This document shows, piece by piece, positions 7,179 to 7,361 of a stretch of DNA of 7,361 nt. Positions within the stretch are counted from its first letter, which is position 1. Each line of letters begins with the position of its first letter. The notes under the pieces were generated by a model, which had not been told where the DNA came from, searched no databases, and worked only from the letters and a program-made list of their open reading frames with translations. The DNA lies in assembly GCA_041745535.1 (NCBI GenBank), contig JBGTIS010000206.1, positions 1-7,361 of the forward strand, in the 5' to 3' direction. The position numbers were made by a program, and so were the translations under genes. Source of the stretch: JBGTIS01 sp041745535. GTDB taxonomy: Bacteria; Bacteroidota; Bacteroidia; Cytophagales; Cyclobacteriaceae.

Positions 7179-7361
7179 TTATGAATTCAATACTGCCAGT
7201 ACGCGGTCCGGCGTAAAAGGAAGATGCCGCAGGCGTTTGCCGGTAAGGGCGGCAAAGGCATTGGCAATTGCCCCGGCCACTACGGGTAAACTGGCTTCAC
7301 CAATTCCTGTGGGCGCATCCTCGGAAGGCATCATGGCAATGTCGATGCTTTCAGGAATATC
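7179..7361 (-). CDS. Xanthine dehydrogenase / isoquinoline 1-oxidoreductase-type molybdopterin-binding subunit, C-terminal 60 residues only
   Basis: Reading the minus strand from base 7361 gives 60 open codons ending in TAA at 7181-7179; the gene runs off the right edge, so its start and most of its length are missing. The fragment contains APTGIGEASLPVVAGAIANA followed by FAALTGKRLRHLPFTPDRVL, the characteristic end of large molybdenum-cofactor subunits of the xanthine oxidase superfamily, especially the single-polypeptide IorB-like type. The glutamate of GIGE (fragment residue 22, codon 7298-7296) matches the conserved active-site base of the family. Such proteins hydroxylate N-heterocycles or aldehydes together with an iron-sulfur subunit, which would lie upstream outside the window. 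It faces the hydrolase genes convergently and has no evident link to them. The subfamily and substrate cannot be settled from the fragment. Confidence 0.87.
   Translation of the reverse strand, partial: DIPESIDIAMMPSEDAPTGIGEASLPVVAGAIANAFAALTGKRLRHLPFTPDRVLAVLNS

Overview
The window looks like a carbohydrate-degradation gene cluster from a Bacteroidota genome, probably a soil or plant-litter member of the Chitinophagaceae or a relative. This rests on the enzyme families present, lipoprotein-type signal peptides, A-rich rather than Shine-Dalgarno-like leaders in front of starts, and an intergenic dyad of the GACTCCCGACTTCGG type that I associate with that group. The genus cannot be fixed from this sequence alone.

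Layout: four plus-strand genes run head to tail from the left edge to about 7055, with gaps of 12, 26 and 84 bases, and look like one transcription unit. They alternate between two enzyme families: (1) a GH127-type (DUF1680) beta-L-arabinofuranosidase-like protein cut by the left edge; (2) a secreted (alpha/alpha)6-barrel hydrolase resembling the GH63/GH37 (clan GH-G, MGH1-like) superfamily; (3) a second, canonical GH127 enzyme made as a lipoprotein; (4) a second MGH1-like hydrolase that is a close paralogue of gene 2 and probably a lipoprotein. The right edge holds the last 60 codons of a minus-strand gene, the C-terminus of a xanthine dehydrogenase / isoquinoline 1-oxidoreductase-type molybdopterin subunit, which converges on gene 4 and is unrelated to the cluster.

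Working together: the GH127-type enzymes carry the E-x-C and Cys-Cys motifs of the zinc-thiolate active site used for retaining cleavage of beta-L-arabinofuranosides. The two (alpha/alpha)6 enzymes carry candidate acid and base residues (DGME and E-N/S-LDP) of the inverting clan GH-G type. The order A-B-A'-B' suggests that each pair removes successive sugars from one complex, arabinofuranose-containing plant glycan (pectin side chains, arabinogalactan or hydroxyproline-rich glycoprotein are candidates). That is inference: no SusC/SusD pair, regulator or transporter lies in the window to confirm the substrate.

Non-coding features are few: an 80-base imperfect dyad between genes 3 and 4, a weak hairpin plus T-run and a short direct repeat in the 123-base convergent gap. 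I saw no RNA genes, CRISPR arrays or insertion sequences.
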